NCBI GenBank assembly: GCA_037962975.1
Contig: CM075676.1
Location: 42,819,501-42,883,500, forward strand
Origin: Clitoria ternatea
Lineage: Eukaryota; Streptophyta; Magnoliopsida; Fabales; Fabaceae
DNA: 64,000 bases
Reading direction: 5' to 3'
Below are positions 23,004 through 35,428 of the stretch, piece by piece. The number at the start of each line of letters is the position of its first letter. The first letter of the stretch is position 1. Below the pieces are notes generated by a model that worked only from the letters and a program-made list of their open reading frames with translations, was not told the DNA's origin and ran no database searches. The position numbers and the translations under genes were made by a program.

Positions 23004-25701
23004 GTTTAAGAAACATAATTTCTTAGCAACAATCAAGTGGTTCATTAGTCCATTAATTATTAACAGAAAATGGTGTAGGAGAAAGAATTTTCACTTTTCA
23101 CCTGATCAGATCAAATAGGCAACAAGATATTCTCAGCTTATTTGCAGTGGCTTGCGTTTTCCTTTAGCAACTTTAGATTAGATAATGAGAACTGCTTCCA
23201 CCTTGCATCTATCATTTATTTATTTATTTATATACCAAAACACACACTCACCATATAACTTCAGATTAGATCAAATTGTTTTGCTTGTCTTTTATTTGCA
23301 TAAGCCTTTCACGATTGGCCAGACCAACAAGCACAAGCACGTTAGAAAATGACAAATCACTGTTATTAAATTGTTTAATTTAATAATTTATTATGGCTAT
23401 TTTGAAAGATTAACTTTTAGTTGTTCAATTTGAACCTTTGCTTTCTTATCAATTCATGGTAAAGAGGAGATAGTGCAAGTGCAAGAAAATGAAATTAAGA
23501 TGAACAAGAAAAATGTTGAAAATGACGAAGAAGACAAATCTAGAGAGAATTACCTTGAAACTATATTTTCTACTTTGCTGATATTTCTTGTTGTGGTCTT
23601 CGTGTCACATTAAATCATCTTAAATTTATTTTTTGATACCATTTTTGTATTAACAATTATTTTTTTACTTTGGTGTTTATCATTGTGAAACACTTTGTTA
23701 TTACTTCCCTTATATCCTACGCTCGTATCTGTGTGTTTTAATTGTCATAAGATATTGATTATAGTCACAATTTAGCAGACACCAATCCATATTTGCTTTA
23801 GTGTTAGAATTTGTTGGTGACTTTGTTTTTCCATCTGACTGGAGTAAGCTCTCTAATCATGTTTTATCCTAATGTTGTTTATACTAATCTTTGTGTACGA
23901 GATGTGCTCCGACCACTATGTTCAATTTGAAAGATGCTCTTACCCTCTATGTTACCAATATTCATGGTTGCAGTAATTATTAGGCTATAGAAAGAAATAC
24001 AACAAATAAATCTATTAACTACTATTAAATTTAAGTGTTGCTAGTGTCTAAATGCATAACAAACTTAATCCTACAGAAACTATTGTTTTGGTGGAGGGGT
24101 AAAATGCCCTTTCGGTTCATATTAAATTTTTAGTTGTTTTATCCGCTTCAGATGCACACACATGAAATTATCTGTTAATGTGTTTGATTATTGTAACTTA
24201 GTGGGATGAAGCTAATTTTTTATGTTTTCTTTCTTAGTCATTCAATACAGGACTAAAATTAACGTTGTTCGTATTCTGCCCGAAAATTTACATTCAATTT
24301 AATCTCTCCGGGATTACTTAGTTGATGTGCATGTATATCGATTCATTGAGATTCGGTATCTTCTCAAGCTCAATAGGAAGCAAGAGGTCTTAATGTCTTT
24401 GTATAATCTAATGTTCTTGTATGGTAAATTTGAGTATCACTTATTTTGATGTTGAAGTTAGTACATTATGCGATAATGAACATTAAGATCAAATGAATGC
24501 ATCTTATGTGTAATGAGTGAGGATTTGTTTAATTTTAAAAATGTTTTTTAAACTCAGATATGTCTCCTAGGCCTCCGATCCGAAGCTGATATCAATTATC
24601 AAATGAAAAAGTTAAGTTCACTATTTAATGATACATGTAAATTGTGTTGACAGTTGTTAGAAAACGTTGTTTTTTAGCTGAGATTCCACTACTGTACCAG
24701 ATTGATCATTAGCAGTAGTGGTATGTTCTCATTCACACTTTGCTCCCTCTAAGTGTGAACTGCAACTGAGATTTTGTTGACAAACATGCTAGGATCACCA
24801 TCTTCTGCTCTTCAAAGATCCCAAATATTAATTTAAATTGACTTTTCTGTTAAAATCATTAATAAAAAAAGGTTTATGGAAAAATTTGTATAGATTTCTT
24901 ACTCTATTTCTTACTCTTCTTGGATGAACCTGTTGATTCCTATACATTATTATAAGGCTTCAATTTTGGATTTCTCAATACTGAAAATTGAAGCCATATC
25001 ATTTGCATGTGTCAGTAATTATTCGCCATTTTACATACCTAGAACTGAAATGTAACTTTTTTTAAATAATGGAAATGTATTTAAAATTATGATAGCTACG
25101 TTTCTCTGCATGTATTAGATGAGCAACGGATGTATGAAATAGATATAACAAATGGTCTCATAAGTGGGGCTCTTCTCAAGTCAGATATACTGTTTATATT
25201 CAATACATTTTGAGTTAGATATTAATTAATTTATTTATTTATTACTTTTTTTTGCCAAAAGAAATTAGACCCCATTGTATTGAAACATCTTCCAAAAGCA
25301 TAGGTACATTGCATTTCTTTAATTTTAAAAATAATAACATGTATAATATTATTTAATGAGTATAAGATTTGTTTGTAGCTAGTGTAAACCTACTTCAATG
25401 AATGTCTATGATCTATTATTTGTAATTAAAATGTTAATTTATGCTTTATTATAGTTAATTCAAAACTGTTTGTTAGTTTGGAATTTGTAAAACAACTTTT
25501 AGACCAATATTGTTTGCTACTACTTTGCATTATATGTATTTACTTGAAGGAAACACCATCTATGATCTATTATTTAGTGCATAAGATATTATCACTTGAA
25601 TTGGAGGATAGGTAATTCATATTATCCCCTTGTTACTTATGAATATATATTTGTTTAATAAATACTACTTTACTTAAGTTATTTATTATTTTGTTTTAGA
25701 G
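23004..25701. other. Mostly non-coding DNA between the gypsy element and TNP2 relic
   Basis: AT-rich and without a recognised gene apart from the exon-like segment at 23430-23613. It could be the 5' region of the CACTA element that carries the TNP2 relic, or unrelated host DNA. Confidence 0.45.
23430..23613 (+). other. Exon-like segment ending in a hydrophobic tail, unidentified
   Basis: An open stretch reads KEEIVQVQENEIKMNKK, then an acidic run (ENDEEDKSREN), then YLETIFSTLLIFLVVVFVSH and TAA at 23611-23613. A charged helix followed by a C-terminal membrane segment looks like the end of a tail-anchored or single-pass protein. No start or upstream exon could be fixed, and I do not recognise the family. 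Confidence 0.3.
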
Positions 25702-28700
25702 ATGAATAAGTCTTGGATTGATATGCCTTGAAATACTCCTCAGTATGTGGAAGGATTGAATAAATTCTTAGATGTTGTATTTGCTAATCAAAATGTTGAG
25801 GGTAGGATAATATATCCATGTCCTAAATGCAAGTTTGACAAATGGTAACTTCGAGCTGTAGTATTTAACCATTTGATTCTTAAACCTTTTCCAAAAAAGG
25901 TATACTATTTGTATTAGACATGGGGAGACAAGTCATGTAGATAAATCAACTGAAACACCATTAATGTCCTGGGGGATTCAAGATAGACATCCTATTAGTG
26001 ATCATATATGTGACATGGTTAATGATGCATTTGGGCATCACCCTAATAATTTGGGTGTGGATGAAGATGTAAAGGAAGATGAAGAGGAAGATAAGGTTAA
26101 GTCTGATGATAACACAAATTTTATGGAGTTAATTAAGGATGGACAACAAAGTTTGTATCAAGGCTGTGAGAAATATTCAAAACTTTCCTTCTTGGTCAAG
26201 TTGTATCACATCAAAATTTTATGTAGGATAAGTGACAAAGTAATGTCAATGATATTGGAGTTATTAGCAGATGCTTTTGAACATGCCAAAATTCCACCTT
26301 CATTCTATGAAGTGAAGAAAATTATTAGTAAACTTGGCCTTAACTGCACTAGAATTGATGCATGCAAAAATGATTGCATGTTATACTTTGGGGAGGACAA
26401 AGACAAGGATACTTGCAAGACATGTCATACATCAAGATGAAAACCAAACAGTAAAGGTATGACTAAACCAAACAGTAAAGGTATGACTAAGGGTACATGT
26501 GCTAGAAAACAAAAGAAGGCTCCTAAAAAAGTTTTAAGGTATTTTCCTTTGAAGTCACGTTTATAGAGGTTGTTTATGTCTTCTAAAATAACTGAGCATA
26601 TGCGATGGCATGCATTGGAAAGAACTAGTGATGGCATGTTTAGGCACCTGAGAGATTCTGAAGCATGGAAGAGATTTGATTTAATACATCCTCAATTTGC
26701 TTTGGACCCTCGAAATGTGCGCTTGGGATTGGCTACCAATGAGTTTAATCCATTTGGCAATTTGAGCATAAGTTATAACATTTGGCCGGTTGTACTTGTG
26801 CCATACAACCTTCCACCATGGATGTGTATGAAACAAAGTTTGTTCGTTCTTTCTATCATTATTCCTGGTAAAAAAGCAACAGGAAATAATATCGATGTAT
26901 ATCTTCAACCACTAATAGAAGAATTAAAGGAGTTATGGAATATTGACATAAGAACTTTTGATTCTTATAGCAATGAAGTTTTCAATATGCATGCTTCCAT
27001 CTTGTGGACTATTAATGATTTTCCCAGACTTAGAAACTTATCTAGATGGAACATATATACCTAATTGGCCAGTCCTGTTTGTAATTTTAACACAACACCT
27101 AATTGCCTTTATCATAGCTAAAAATGATGTTTCATGGGTCACTGTCACTTTTTGGATGTTGGGCATAAATTTAGATTGGCTCGAAGGTGATTTGATGGAA
27201 GTGTTGAAAATAGAAATGCACTTATGGCAGTAACAGGCATAGATGTATTGCAACAAGTAAAGGACATCAATATTGTATTTGGGAAACGACCAGAAGTTGA
27301 AAGGAAGGCAAAAAGACCGAGGAGAGCCAATGATATTGATAAAGACATTCCATAATGGTGAAAGAAGAGTATATTTTTTTAATTTCCATACTAGGTGAAC
27401 AATTTATTACGTCATAATCTTGATGTTATGCATATTGAAAAAAATGTATGTGATAATGTGTTATTTACATTGTTGAATGAATCGGGAAGATCAAAGGACC
27501 ATTTAAATGCATGAAAAGACTTACAAAAATGGGGTGTTAGATATGATCTTTTCCTGATGAAAATAATAAATATGTTCCTGCTTTGTTCACATTAACAAAT
27601 ACAAATAAGGATATCTTTCTCAAGACTTTAAAGAACATTACTATTCTTGATGGCTACTCAAGTAACATTAGTATATGTGTTGATCTCAGGCAACATAAGA
27701 TTGAAGGGTTAAAAAGTCATGACTCTCATGTCTTGATGGAGCAATTTCTACCTTTAGCAATGAGAAAGACACTTCCTAGGAAGTAGCAATGGTTTTGACA
27801 AATTTGTGTTTGTTTTTTAGGCTGTTGTGTGACAAAGTTTTAAATGTCAATGAACTAGACCAATTATAGAGTAGAGTTGTACTCACCTTATGTCATATAG
27901 AAAATTTATTTCCACCTTCATTCTTTACGGTCATGGTTCATTTGATAATACACTTAGTTGAAGAAGCTAGGCTTGGAGGACCTGTTCAATATCGGTGGAT
28001 ATACCCTATTGAGAGATACTTAGGGAAATTAAAGTCTTATGTGTGCAATAAGGCTCAACCTAAAGGCTCAATAGTAGAGAGCTACTTGGCTGAAGAAGTT
28101 CTAACTTTTTGCTCTAGGTATAGATGGGATTGAGACTGTGTTTAATCGATTGAGTCGTATTGATGATAAACCTAATGTTGTGCCAACTAGTTCATGCACT
28201 TTATTTCCTCTAGTTGGAAAACTAATTGGTGATTTTAATTACTTCACTCTTTCTACAAAGGAAAGACTACAAGCCCATTGTCATGTATTGACTAATTGTA
28301 GAGAAGTTAACCCATTTCTTTGGTAAGTCTCTTAATTTATAATTTAATATAATATTGATTTCTTTCGCAACTACATAGTTTATTTTATATATTTTGCATA
28401 GGGAATATAGAGACATTTTGCGGAGACATTTTGTGGAGACAATTTAGAAACAACATACGTTCATCTTCTGAGTTAGATAGGAAGGTTCATGGGGAGTTTG
28501 TTGAATGGTTTTCTTGTCGTGTAAGTGTATTTACACTATGAGGTTGATCCTTTGGTATGGTATAATTTTTCTAAAATTTTCATACTCTTTTTTGGTTATA
28601 GATAAGAAGGGACTCAAATAAGCATTTAGATGATTTAAAGTTCCTATCTATAGGTCCTATGGATTGTGCTAAGCGTTATAGTGCATACAATGTTAATGGA

Positions 28701-29231
28701 TTCAAGTTCCGTATCTTGGAACGAGATCAAGGGCTTAAGACTCAAAATAATGGAGTATTTGGTTCATTTGGGACAAGGACCTATACGAGTAGTAGTGATA
28801 ATCAAATGTGATTTTGTGTTATGCCTTATCATGAAAAATATGTTGACATCATTGAGATAAACTACCATGGTCGATTTTCAGTTACTTTATTCAAATGTAT
28901 GTGGGCTAATACAACTAATCATAGAGGGATTATTATTGATGACCTAGGATTTACATCAGTTAATTTTTCACGCTTAATACACACCAATGACAATGAAGAT
29001 GATGAGCCATACATCATGGCTTCAGAGGCCTAAATGGTTTACTATGTAGAAGATGAGTTAGAAAAAAGTTGGAGTATACCGGTACATCTAAAGCCACGAG
29101 ATTTATATGTCATGAATGAGAATAATAAGGACACATTTCATGAATGTGAACCATATCAACAACAAAATTTGGAAAATTTATTTCTAGATGGGGAAAGGAA
29201 TATACCATTAGCAAGGTGTTATCTTTTATAA
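25702..29231 (+). pseudogene. En/Spm (CACTA) TNP2 transposase relic
   Basis: The domains follow TNP2 order. The transposase-associated N-terminus (NKSWIDMP then a stop; YPCPKCKFDKW) is at 25702-25850. The transposase_21 region (FALDPRNVRLGLATNEFNPF, YNLPPWMCMK, WTINDFPRLRNLS) is at 25964-27064 with stops and shifts. The DUF4218-like block (VHLIIHLVEEARLGGPVQYR, YPIERYLGKLKSYV) is at 27933-28133. The DUF4216 block (GPMDCAKRYSAYNVNGFKF, VYYVEDELEKSW) is at 28600-29231. TNP2 binds and cuts CACTA ends. Many stops make this copy dead. Introns are partly recognisable (for example the gap before 28390). Confidence 0.88.
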
Positions 29232-29860
29232 CTATTTTATCTATGTGTTTCATTATCATCTTACATTATTACATCAACTTATATTGATTATGTTGTTTGT
29301 CAGGATTCTTGGAGATGATGTGACTTTCCAACAAGAGTAACACACCACTACTCGAGACTCAGGGTAGCTCATTATCCAATGCACCAACTACCATTAACAT
29401 TGGTAAATGAGTAGTATAATACTGAAAAATAACACTTTACTAATTAGGTTGTTTTTTGTATTAGGAACGTTGAAGATGAAACCATTTTTTGGCAAAAGGC
29501 GTAAATTGACATTTACACTTGCATCTTTACCTCATCCATATACTTAGCCTCCATCTCCAGTCATATCTCATTTGTTTACTCAATCTGCACCAACACCGTT
29601 CTATATGACGTTACTAAACTTCTGCACATTTTTATAAAAGTGTTTGAACTTATATCCTAATCATATTCAGCATTGATAAAAATTTACTGCATCTTTTTTT
29701 TATAAAAGTGTTTGAACTACATGCAGCATCTCCACCTGCAGCTTCATGTCCACCTACTCAACCACATGCTCAGCCTCCACCTCCTCCTTCATCTCAATTG
29801 TTCACTAAACCTGCACTTGTATCTCGATATGACCTTTTCATTTTATTGCTTTGGATAGTG
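29232..29860 (+). pseudogene. Proline-rich remnant following TNP2, possibly TNPA-like
   Basis: Two related, broken proline-rich stretches (about 29525-29600 and 29730-29825, the latter reading ASPPAASCPPTQPHAQPPPP) lie where CACTA elements carry the second gene. The string ATAAAAGTGTTTGAACT recurs at 29634 and 29702, so a short tandem duplication has occurred. No Transposase_24 core survives. Confidence 0.4.
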
Positions 29861-31427
29861 TAAAGTTATCATAAAATATGATTTTGAGAAACTTTTCAAG
29901 AAGTTTGAGCTATGAAGTACAATATCAATGAGGATCCCTTATAATGATACCATTCAATTAAAAAATATTTTTGGATTTGTTGTCTAGTATGTGTACATCC
30001 AAATTGTTGAGAGCTTGTTGAGTTCTATGAACTCGTGATTTTATTGTTAATAGCAATATGCTATTAATTAAGGTGTCAATAATTTTTGATATAGTATTTG
30101 GATTTTAATAATTTTAAGTATAATATTTTAATCATATATAAACAATAATTAAATGACTAAAATCTTATAATATATTAACTTGAGAAAGAGTGTTTATCTT
30201 TATTATTTTTTTTAATTATTTTACTCTAGAGAATGGTTATTTATATATTTGGTTAAGGTGTTATGAACATAAAGAAATCTGTATTTCATATTAAATATTT
30301 TTGTGAAATTTCTTGAGATATGCTATATATTACTTGGTGAAATTTTGCAATTGGTGTCAGTAACATGTCATAAATATATGTTTTCACATAGTTGACTTTA
30401 AAATGTATTGATGAAATGTTAAGTAAGTATTATTGAAAGATAGTAAGCACTCATCGGTATTTTTTTTGATAACTTAATGTTGCTTATTGATATAATCTTA
30501 TATAACTTTATCATATTATAATTGTGTAAAATGCAAATGTTTTTATGTAATGGCTTTACTAAAGTGATGCAGTTGTATCAATTGATTGGTAAATAAAAGG
30601 ATCGGCAATGACTTATACTCATATGTTGATTTGAGTATGCTTTAAATTTTTGAACATATGACATAAATGAGTCAGTCAATTTTAATTGATTTTGGTTCAA
30701 TTATGAATTATAATTATGCATAATATGTGACATAGAGTTGCATTATAATTTAAATATTGAATTTTGAACATAAACATATGTATATGAAAAAATATTTTAA
30801 GTAATTAGATACTTGAAAATGTGTACACTATCCTTGTGAAAGAAACCAATATGTTTTTGAATGTTTGATCATAAGGAAGCGGGTTGCATAATGCTTGTCA
30901 TATATATTGTTTTAAAAAATTGTTGTGAAAATTGAAATATTAATCAATGAACATCCCTTACGAAAATATCAATAAAAGAAAAAATATAATGGATGTTTTA
31001 TTGCTTAGATATGAGTATGTCATTTATTGAATTAAGTGTACCTATGAGTTGGTATGAAATTTTACTATTTATGTAGAACTCATAAAGTAAGAAAACTTAT
31101 AAAGTACTTGAGAGGTACTAAAAAACTTTGATATTATTTATAATATGAGTTTATTAATTTTTATGAAACCAGAAATTTTTATATGTTGTGTTTATTGGAT
31201 TCATGAAGTGTTTAAGAGATACTATAAATTATAGTGTCATGATAGTGTATGTTTGAGAAATAGCATAAACTATGGTGTTATCATATTGTGTGTTGAGAAT
31301 TTTCATCAAACTAATGTTATGGTGATGACACTTGAATCCAATATTAAACGAGAGTAAATTCAAATTGAATTTATTTCTTGAAAGAGATGAGGAATGATAT
31401 TCCTTAATTTAAAATTTTCCACTATGT
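29861..31427 (+). mobile_element. Degenerate Ty1/copia-like internal DNA (left part)
   Basis: Mostly AT-rich without frames. Around 31078-31140 the plus strand gives HKVRKLIKYLRGTKKL, resembling the segment before RNase H in copia pol (KRILRYLKGT). Together with the LTR at 36531-36965 this suggests one decayed copia-type element, split by the Pack-CACTA at 31428-35425. No 5' LTR was found. Confidence 0.45.
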
Positions 31428-31442
31428 CACTAGTGGAAAATA

Positions 31443-31660
31443 GACTTTTTACACCGGGGTTTTTACACCGGTCATAATGTGACCGGTGTAAAAAATAAGG
31501 CGGTGGCAACTTTGTAAATAATAGAAAAGTTTATACCGGTCTACTTTTTAGACCGGTGAAAAATAATTATATTTATACTGGTTTATTATTTGGACCGGTG
31601 AGAAATGTAAATTCTAAAAAAATAATATTGGTCTTGCATTACAGACCGGTGAGAAATCTT
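31443..31660. repeat. Left subterminal repeats of the Pack-CACTA (ACCGGT units)
   Basis: At least six inverted units such as TTTTACACCGGTCAT, GACCGGTGTAAAAAA and ACCGGTGAGAAAT, matching the array at the other end. Probable TNPA-binding sites by family analogy. Confidence 0.88.
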
Positions 31661-31713
31661 CCCCATTCGTTTCATTTTGGACCCCTCCCTCATCCTCTCA
31701 AACCTAACCCACA

Positions 31714-31714
31714 C

Positions 31715-31766
<52 letters not shown>
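31714..31766. repeat. (CT)n microsatellite in captured 5' leader
   Basis: About 25 CT units upstream of the captured ATG at 31871. Pyrimidine-rich leaders of this kind are common in plant genes, so it may have been captured with the exon. Confidence 0.95.
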
Positions 31767-31768
<2 letters not shown>

Positions 31769-31870
31769 CCCTAGCCCTCTCAAGTTGTTCTTTCCCCTCT
31801 CGAAGCTCTCTCTCAAGACTTTCATTCTCTGTTATCGGAGCAACACAGCGAGCTCATCGCCGCCGAAGCC

Positions 31871-32256
31871 ATGGAAACCGATCTCGACTTTGCCTTCCGT
31901 CTCCAGTTACAGGAGGCCCTCGCCGCCTCCCTCGCTGTCATCCCTCCTCCTCCACTGCCGCCGCCACCATCCAGGAACCCCTCTCCATCGATGATGACGG
32001 TGCTCTGAATACGACGATGCTCCAACACGAGGAGTTGGCGAGGGCGGAGCTCGAAATGAGGGACAGGGAACAGAGCGAGACGGAGATGACGAAGATGAGG
32101 GAGGATCTCTGCCGTCGGATTCACGATCAGAAGGTCGCGAGGGAGATTATAGCGATTCCTGAGGGAGCTTGGCAGGAATGGGGCGATAACTTCGAGAAAC
32201 CTTACAGCGAGGGTTCTTCATCCTCTTTGGGGTCTGTCTTCAGGAAGCCTGTTAGC
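31871..32256 (+). pseudogene. Captured first exon, probable RING/IBR E3-ligase-like gene
   Basis: The ATG opens METDLDFAFRLQLQEALAAS, then a proline run, then (after a one-base frameshift) LQHEELARAELEMRDREQSE, REDLCRRIHDQKVAREI and WQEWGDNFEKPYSEGSSSS. From memory this resembles the N-terminal region of plant RING/IBR proteins that also carry an RNase H-like domain. No RING or IBR cysteines are in the captured piece. The frameshift within the proline run (about 31930-31980) ends the first frame at 32008, and the second ends with TAG at 32257-32259. The identification is tentative. The exon-like coding character is clear. Confidence 0.55.
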
Positions 32257-33180
32257 TAGTACTCTAACTGAAGATGATTTTCTTGACATGGTATTATTGA
32301 GAATTTATCTCACCTCCTTTAATCAATAATTTTGCTTTTCATCATTTTTATTTCAAAATGTTATTTTGTTTCCCTTAAGAATCTTCTTTTGGAATGGCTT
32401 ACAATTAAATGAATTTGGCAAAGTCAATTTCGATGCTAGAGGATTTTGTTACTGAGAAGAGGTGCTGTATAATGACTTGTACAATCTTATGATGGAAGGA
32501 ACTCTTACTACTGTCTAATTATGTTATTAGAATGAAATCTAGAATTGTCATTATGGCAGCTCCTGATTTGTGAAGAATTTTTATATAAAATTAAGTCATA
32601 TTATTGAATATGCTTTTTCCTTATATTATAATCGCAATAAAGGAACATTTTCTAATAATGGTTTTTGGGTACACTGACCAGATCTGGTTAGAGAACATAG
32701 CTTGGATCAATTTTTCATTTGGATTGGATCATTTGACAGCTGAAAAGCATATGAAGGTGGAGAGCAATCAATTCTTCCACATTTTATCTAATTTACACTC
32801 TCATTATACATACTCAATTTTTGACATCTTTGATTATTTTAGCTAAATTGGATGCTCTAGATTCTAGAAGTGAGCAATCTGCTGTATTAATTTCGTTAAG
32901 TGTCACATTTTTCTTTTTCGTTGAGGCAGTTCAGATTTTTCCTCTCCCTGTTCCTAGATCCCAAAGAAGGCACAAAAACCTGATATAGCTTTACTGGTTG
33001 TTGAGGTCCTAGAAAGATTAGGTGTTGGATCTGTCAATCAAAATTTGTAGCTCAAGGACTCCTAGAGAAAGGACTTTTGTTGTTTGAGTTCTGCATGCTT
33101 GTAAAGTTGGTAAAGCTGTATTTGATTATAACTGTTTTCCCTTGCTAATTTTGACTTTGTGTGTGGGTTTTGGTTGTAGT

Positions 33181-33540
33181 CCTATGAAGAGTACCTTTCC
33201 ATCCATAACAGATGCAGGAAATAGTCACGCATCAGTGTCAGTATGCAGATGAATTACTTTTGCTATTTACATGTGTTTTCATGTGTGTATTTACCATCTC
33301 TGGAAGCCATAAGCAAGCTGTCAAAATTCTTTCAGGCTACTGAACCATCTCAGAAACAGTGGGAATCAGTGACTAGTAATTCACATGAGGATGATAGGTG
33401 AAAACCTTTCTGGTTACCAAATTACAAAATATGAGTAGCCAATTCAGTGATTTCATTGCCAGGATGTATTCTGCAGGATTTTAGAGAAGGTTGATAAAGA
33501 CAGGAGCAATATGATACTATATCATGGTGTTTCTGCTTCG
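33181..33540 (+). pseudogene. Captured exons of an unidentified gene
   Basis: Three short open blocks are each framed by AG/GT sites. 33181 to about 33240 reads PMKSTFPSITDAGNSHASVS, between TTGTAG and GTATGC. The second (about 33337-33400) reads ATEPSQKQWESVTSNSHEDD, between TTTCAG and GTGAAA. The third (about 33478-33540) reads ILEKVDKDRSNMILYHGVSA, between CTGCAG and GTAAAT. Consistent splice sites argue for a real parent gene with introns. I cannot name it, and it may or may not be the same gene as the kinesin fragment. Confidence 0.5.
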
Positions 33541-34123
33541 GTAAATATGACTTTCATTTGATAATTTTCACTATGGATACATAGTATTATTAGCCTAATT
33601 GTGTTGATGGGCTAATGATTTAATACTGTTTATTTGTTTCTAGATTAGCCTATTTGTTCATAACGAGAATTGTATTTGTATAATTCTTTTGTAGAGAAGT
33701 GTGAGACAGGGTATGTGATGGGATGGAGTGATATAGAGAAAGAAGAATGCTTTTCAAATAACTTGATTGTAGTTTGAGTTATTACAGTGCTTCATTCAAA
33801 TGGGTAATTGCTAGAATATGAGGAATTGGATTTTGTTATTTCTATTATGTCACCCTGCTAGACTGATATGGAACACTGTGAATGATCTGTTTGTTTGTTC
33901 TTCATTTGAATTTATTTTTGAGATGCTTCTTTGTTGGAATGAAGACTATGGATTGTGATGCTTCTTTATTTCAAATATAAATAATGAAAGGGTTTTGGTT
34001 TAAAAGGAGAGACAAGAGGCGAGTTTTGCTTGTTGAGTGTATCATCGATGAATTACTGACAAGAGGCGAGTTTTCAACCATGTTTTTTTCTTGAGTACTG
34101 ACTAGTTTGAATTACTGTATTAG

Positions 34124-34786
34124 GAGCAGCAGATGTTTGAAGGGAATCAGTTCAACTATCAATGTCGATGTTCCTTCCTGGAGGTAATTCTTTTTGTAAA
34201 TATACAAGTTTTGTTGACCTTAGGCCCAAGTAAAGGTTGAGTTTAAACCACTAAAAATAATAAATTTTTATTAGAATACATGTGATAATCAAAATCCTAA
34301 ATATAATATAATTCTTTATAAAATTCTCCGGTGCTGGTCCCTTGCTGTGATAATGATCTAATTTTCTATTTTCTTTACTGTTTGAACATAGATATACAAT
34401 GATAAAGTTGGGGATTTGATTGATCCAAGCCAGCGGAACCTTCAGGTATATAACGCCACTTTTGTGCAACAATTTATCAAAAATCATTAGTTTTATAATA
34501 ATACCCTTGTAATCACAGATGAAGGATGAATCCAAAAATGGACTGTATATTGAAAATCTGACAGAGGAATTGGTCACTAGCTATGATGATGTGACACAAA
34601 TTTTGATTAAGGTATGGACTAGGGAGCATCATAGGCAATAATGTTGAAAATTCGATGTCTACAAGTTGTTTACACTTTATATCTTTATATGCTGCAGGGC
34701 CTTTCAAGCAGAAAAGTTGGAACAACAAGCTAAAATTCTAAGAGCTCTCGATCACATATCATTGTCACATGTTAAGAAATGAGCCA
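34124..34786 (+). pseudogene. Captured kinesin-12 (POK/PAKRP-like) motor-domain fragment
   Basis: Four exons with GT-AG introns. 34124-34183 reads EQQMFEGNQFNYQCRCSFLE. 34392-34445 reads IYNDKVGDLIDPSQRNLQ. 34519-34611 reads MKDESKNGLYIENLTEELVT and on to DDVTQILIK. The last, from 34698, reads GLSSRKVGTTS, a TAA, then NSKSSRSHIIVTC. The order and SSRSH (switch I) match the middle of kinesin-12 motor domains, which in plants guide the phragmoplast. Phases are continuous across the introns. The stop just before the switch I motif, and the missing P-loop and microtubule-binding parts, make it non-functional. Confidence 0.85.
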
Positions 34787-35084
34787 ATTTTAACTGGTTC
34801 TCTCCCTTGTTGGCAGTTGTAACCATTATTGGTTAATTAAAATAGTTTTACTTATAAAAGTTCTATTATTATATTTATATATTAGTTTTTGGTGTACGGT
34901 TTGAATTTGAGTTTGTAATTTTTTTAAATTATCTTGTAATTTGACAATTTTCAATAAAAGTTATATGATTCAAGACAATTTTAAATTATCCTGTAATTTG
35001 GATATAACGAGGACATTCATTGTAGCATCACGATTTGGTAGTAGAAAAAAGGGAAGCACAAAATATAAAGAAAAAAAATAGTTT

Positions 35085-35420
35085 TTTACACCGGTTGTAC
35101 TTTCTAACCGGTGTTAAAAGTCCTTATTTTTCTCACCGGGTCACAACAATAAAACCGGTGAGAAAAATAGATTTTACACCGGTCGTAAAAACAGGACCGG
35201 TGTAAAATGTATTTTTCTCACCGGTCGTTAAAAACAAGACCGGTGTAAAATGTATTTTTCTCACCGGTCATTATAAACAGGACCGATGTAAAATGTATTT
35301 TTCTCACCGGGCCCAAAACCGGTGTAAAAAGTCCTTATTTTTCTCACCGGCTCCATCCACACTGGTTGTGAAACCGGTGTAAAAACCAAAAAGGACCGGT
35401 GTAAAAAGCCTTTTTTCCAC
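35085..35420. repeat. Right subterminal repeats of the Pack-CACTA (ACCGGT units)
   Basis: About ten alternating units of TTTTACACCGGT or TTTCTCACCGG and ACCGGTGTAAAA, with near-exact ~55-bp repeats at 35170-35290. Confidence 0.9.
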
Positions 35421-35428
35421 TAGTGTGT

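Larger units (their letters stand above)
31428..35425 (+). mobile_element. Pack-CACTA element, 3998 bp, TSD TGT, carrying several gene fragments
   Basis: The ends are CACTAGTGGAAAA and TTTTTTCCACTAGTG, inverted copies, flanked by TGT at 31425-31427 and 35426-35428. Subterminal arrays of ACCGGTGTAAAA and TTTTACACCGGT lie at both ends. There is no transposase. Inside are a (CT)n leader with the first exon of a probable E3-ligase-like gene (31871-32256), unidentified spliced exons (33181-33540) and a kinesin-12 motor fragment (34124-34786), all in the same orientation and with introns retained, so capture was from genomic DNA. It would depend on TNP2/TNPA from another element. Confidence 0.93.

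Noticed and set aside
31586..31994. Frames with Arg-Glu or Ser-Leu repeats
   Set aside because: Translations of the (CT)n tract in the captured leader. The real captured frame starts at 31871.
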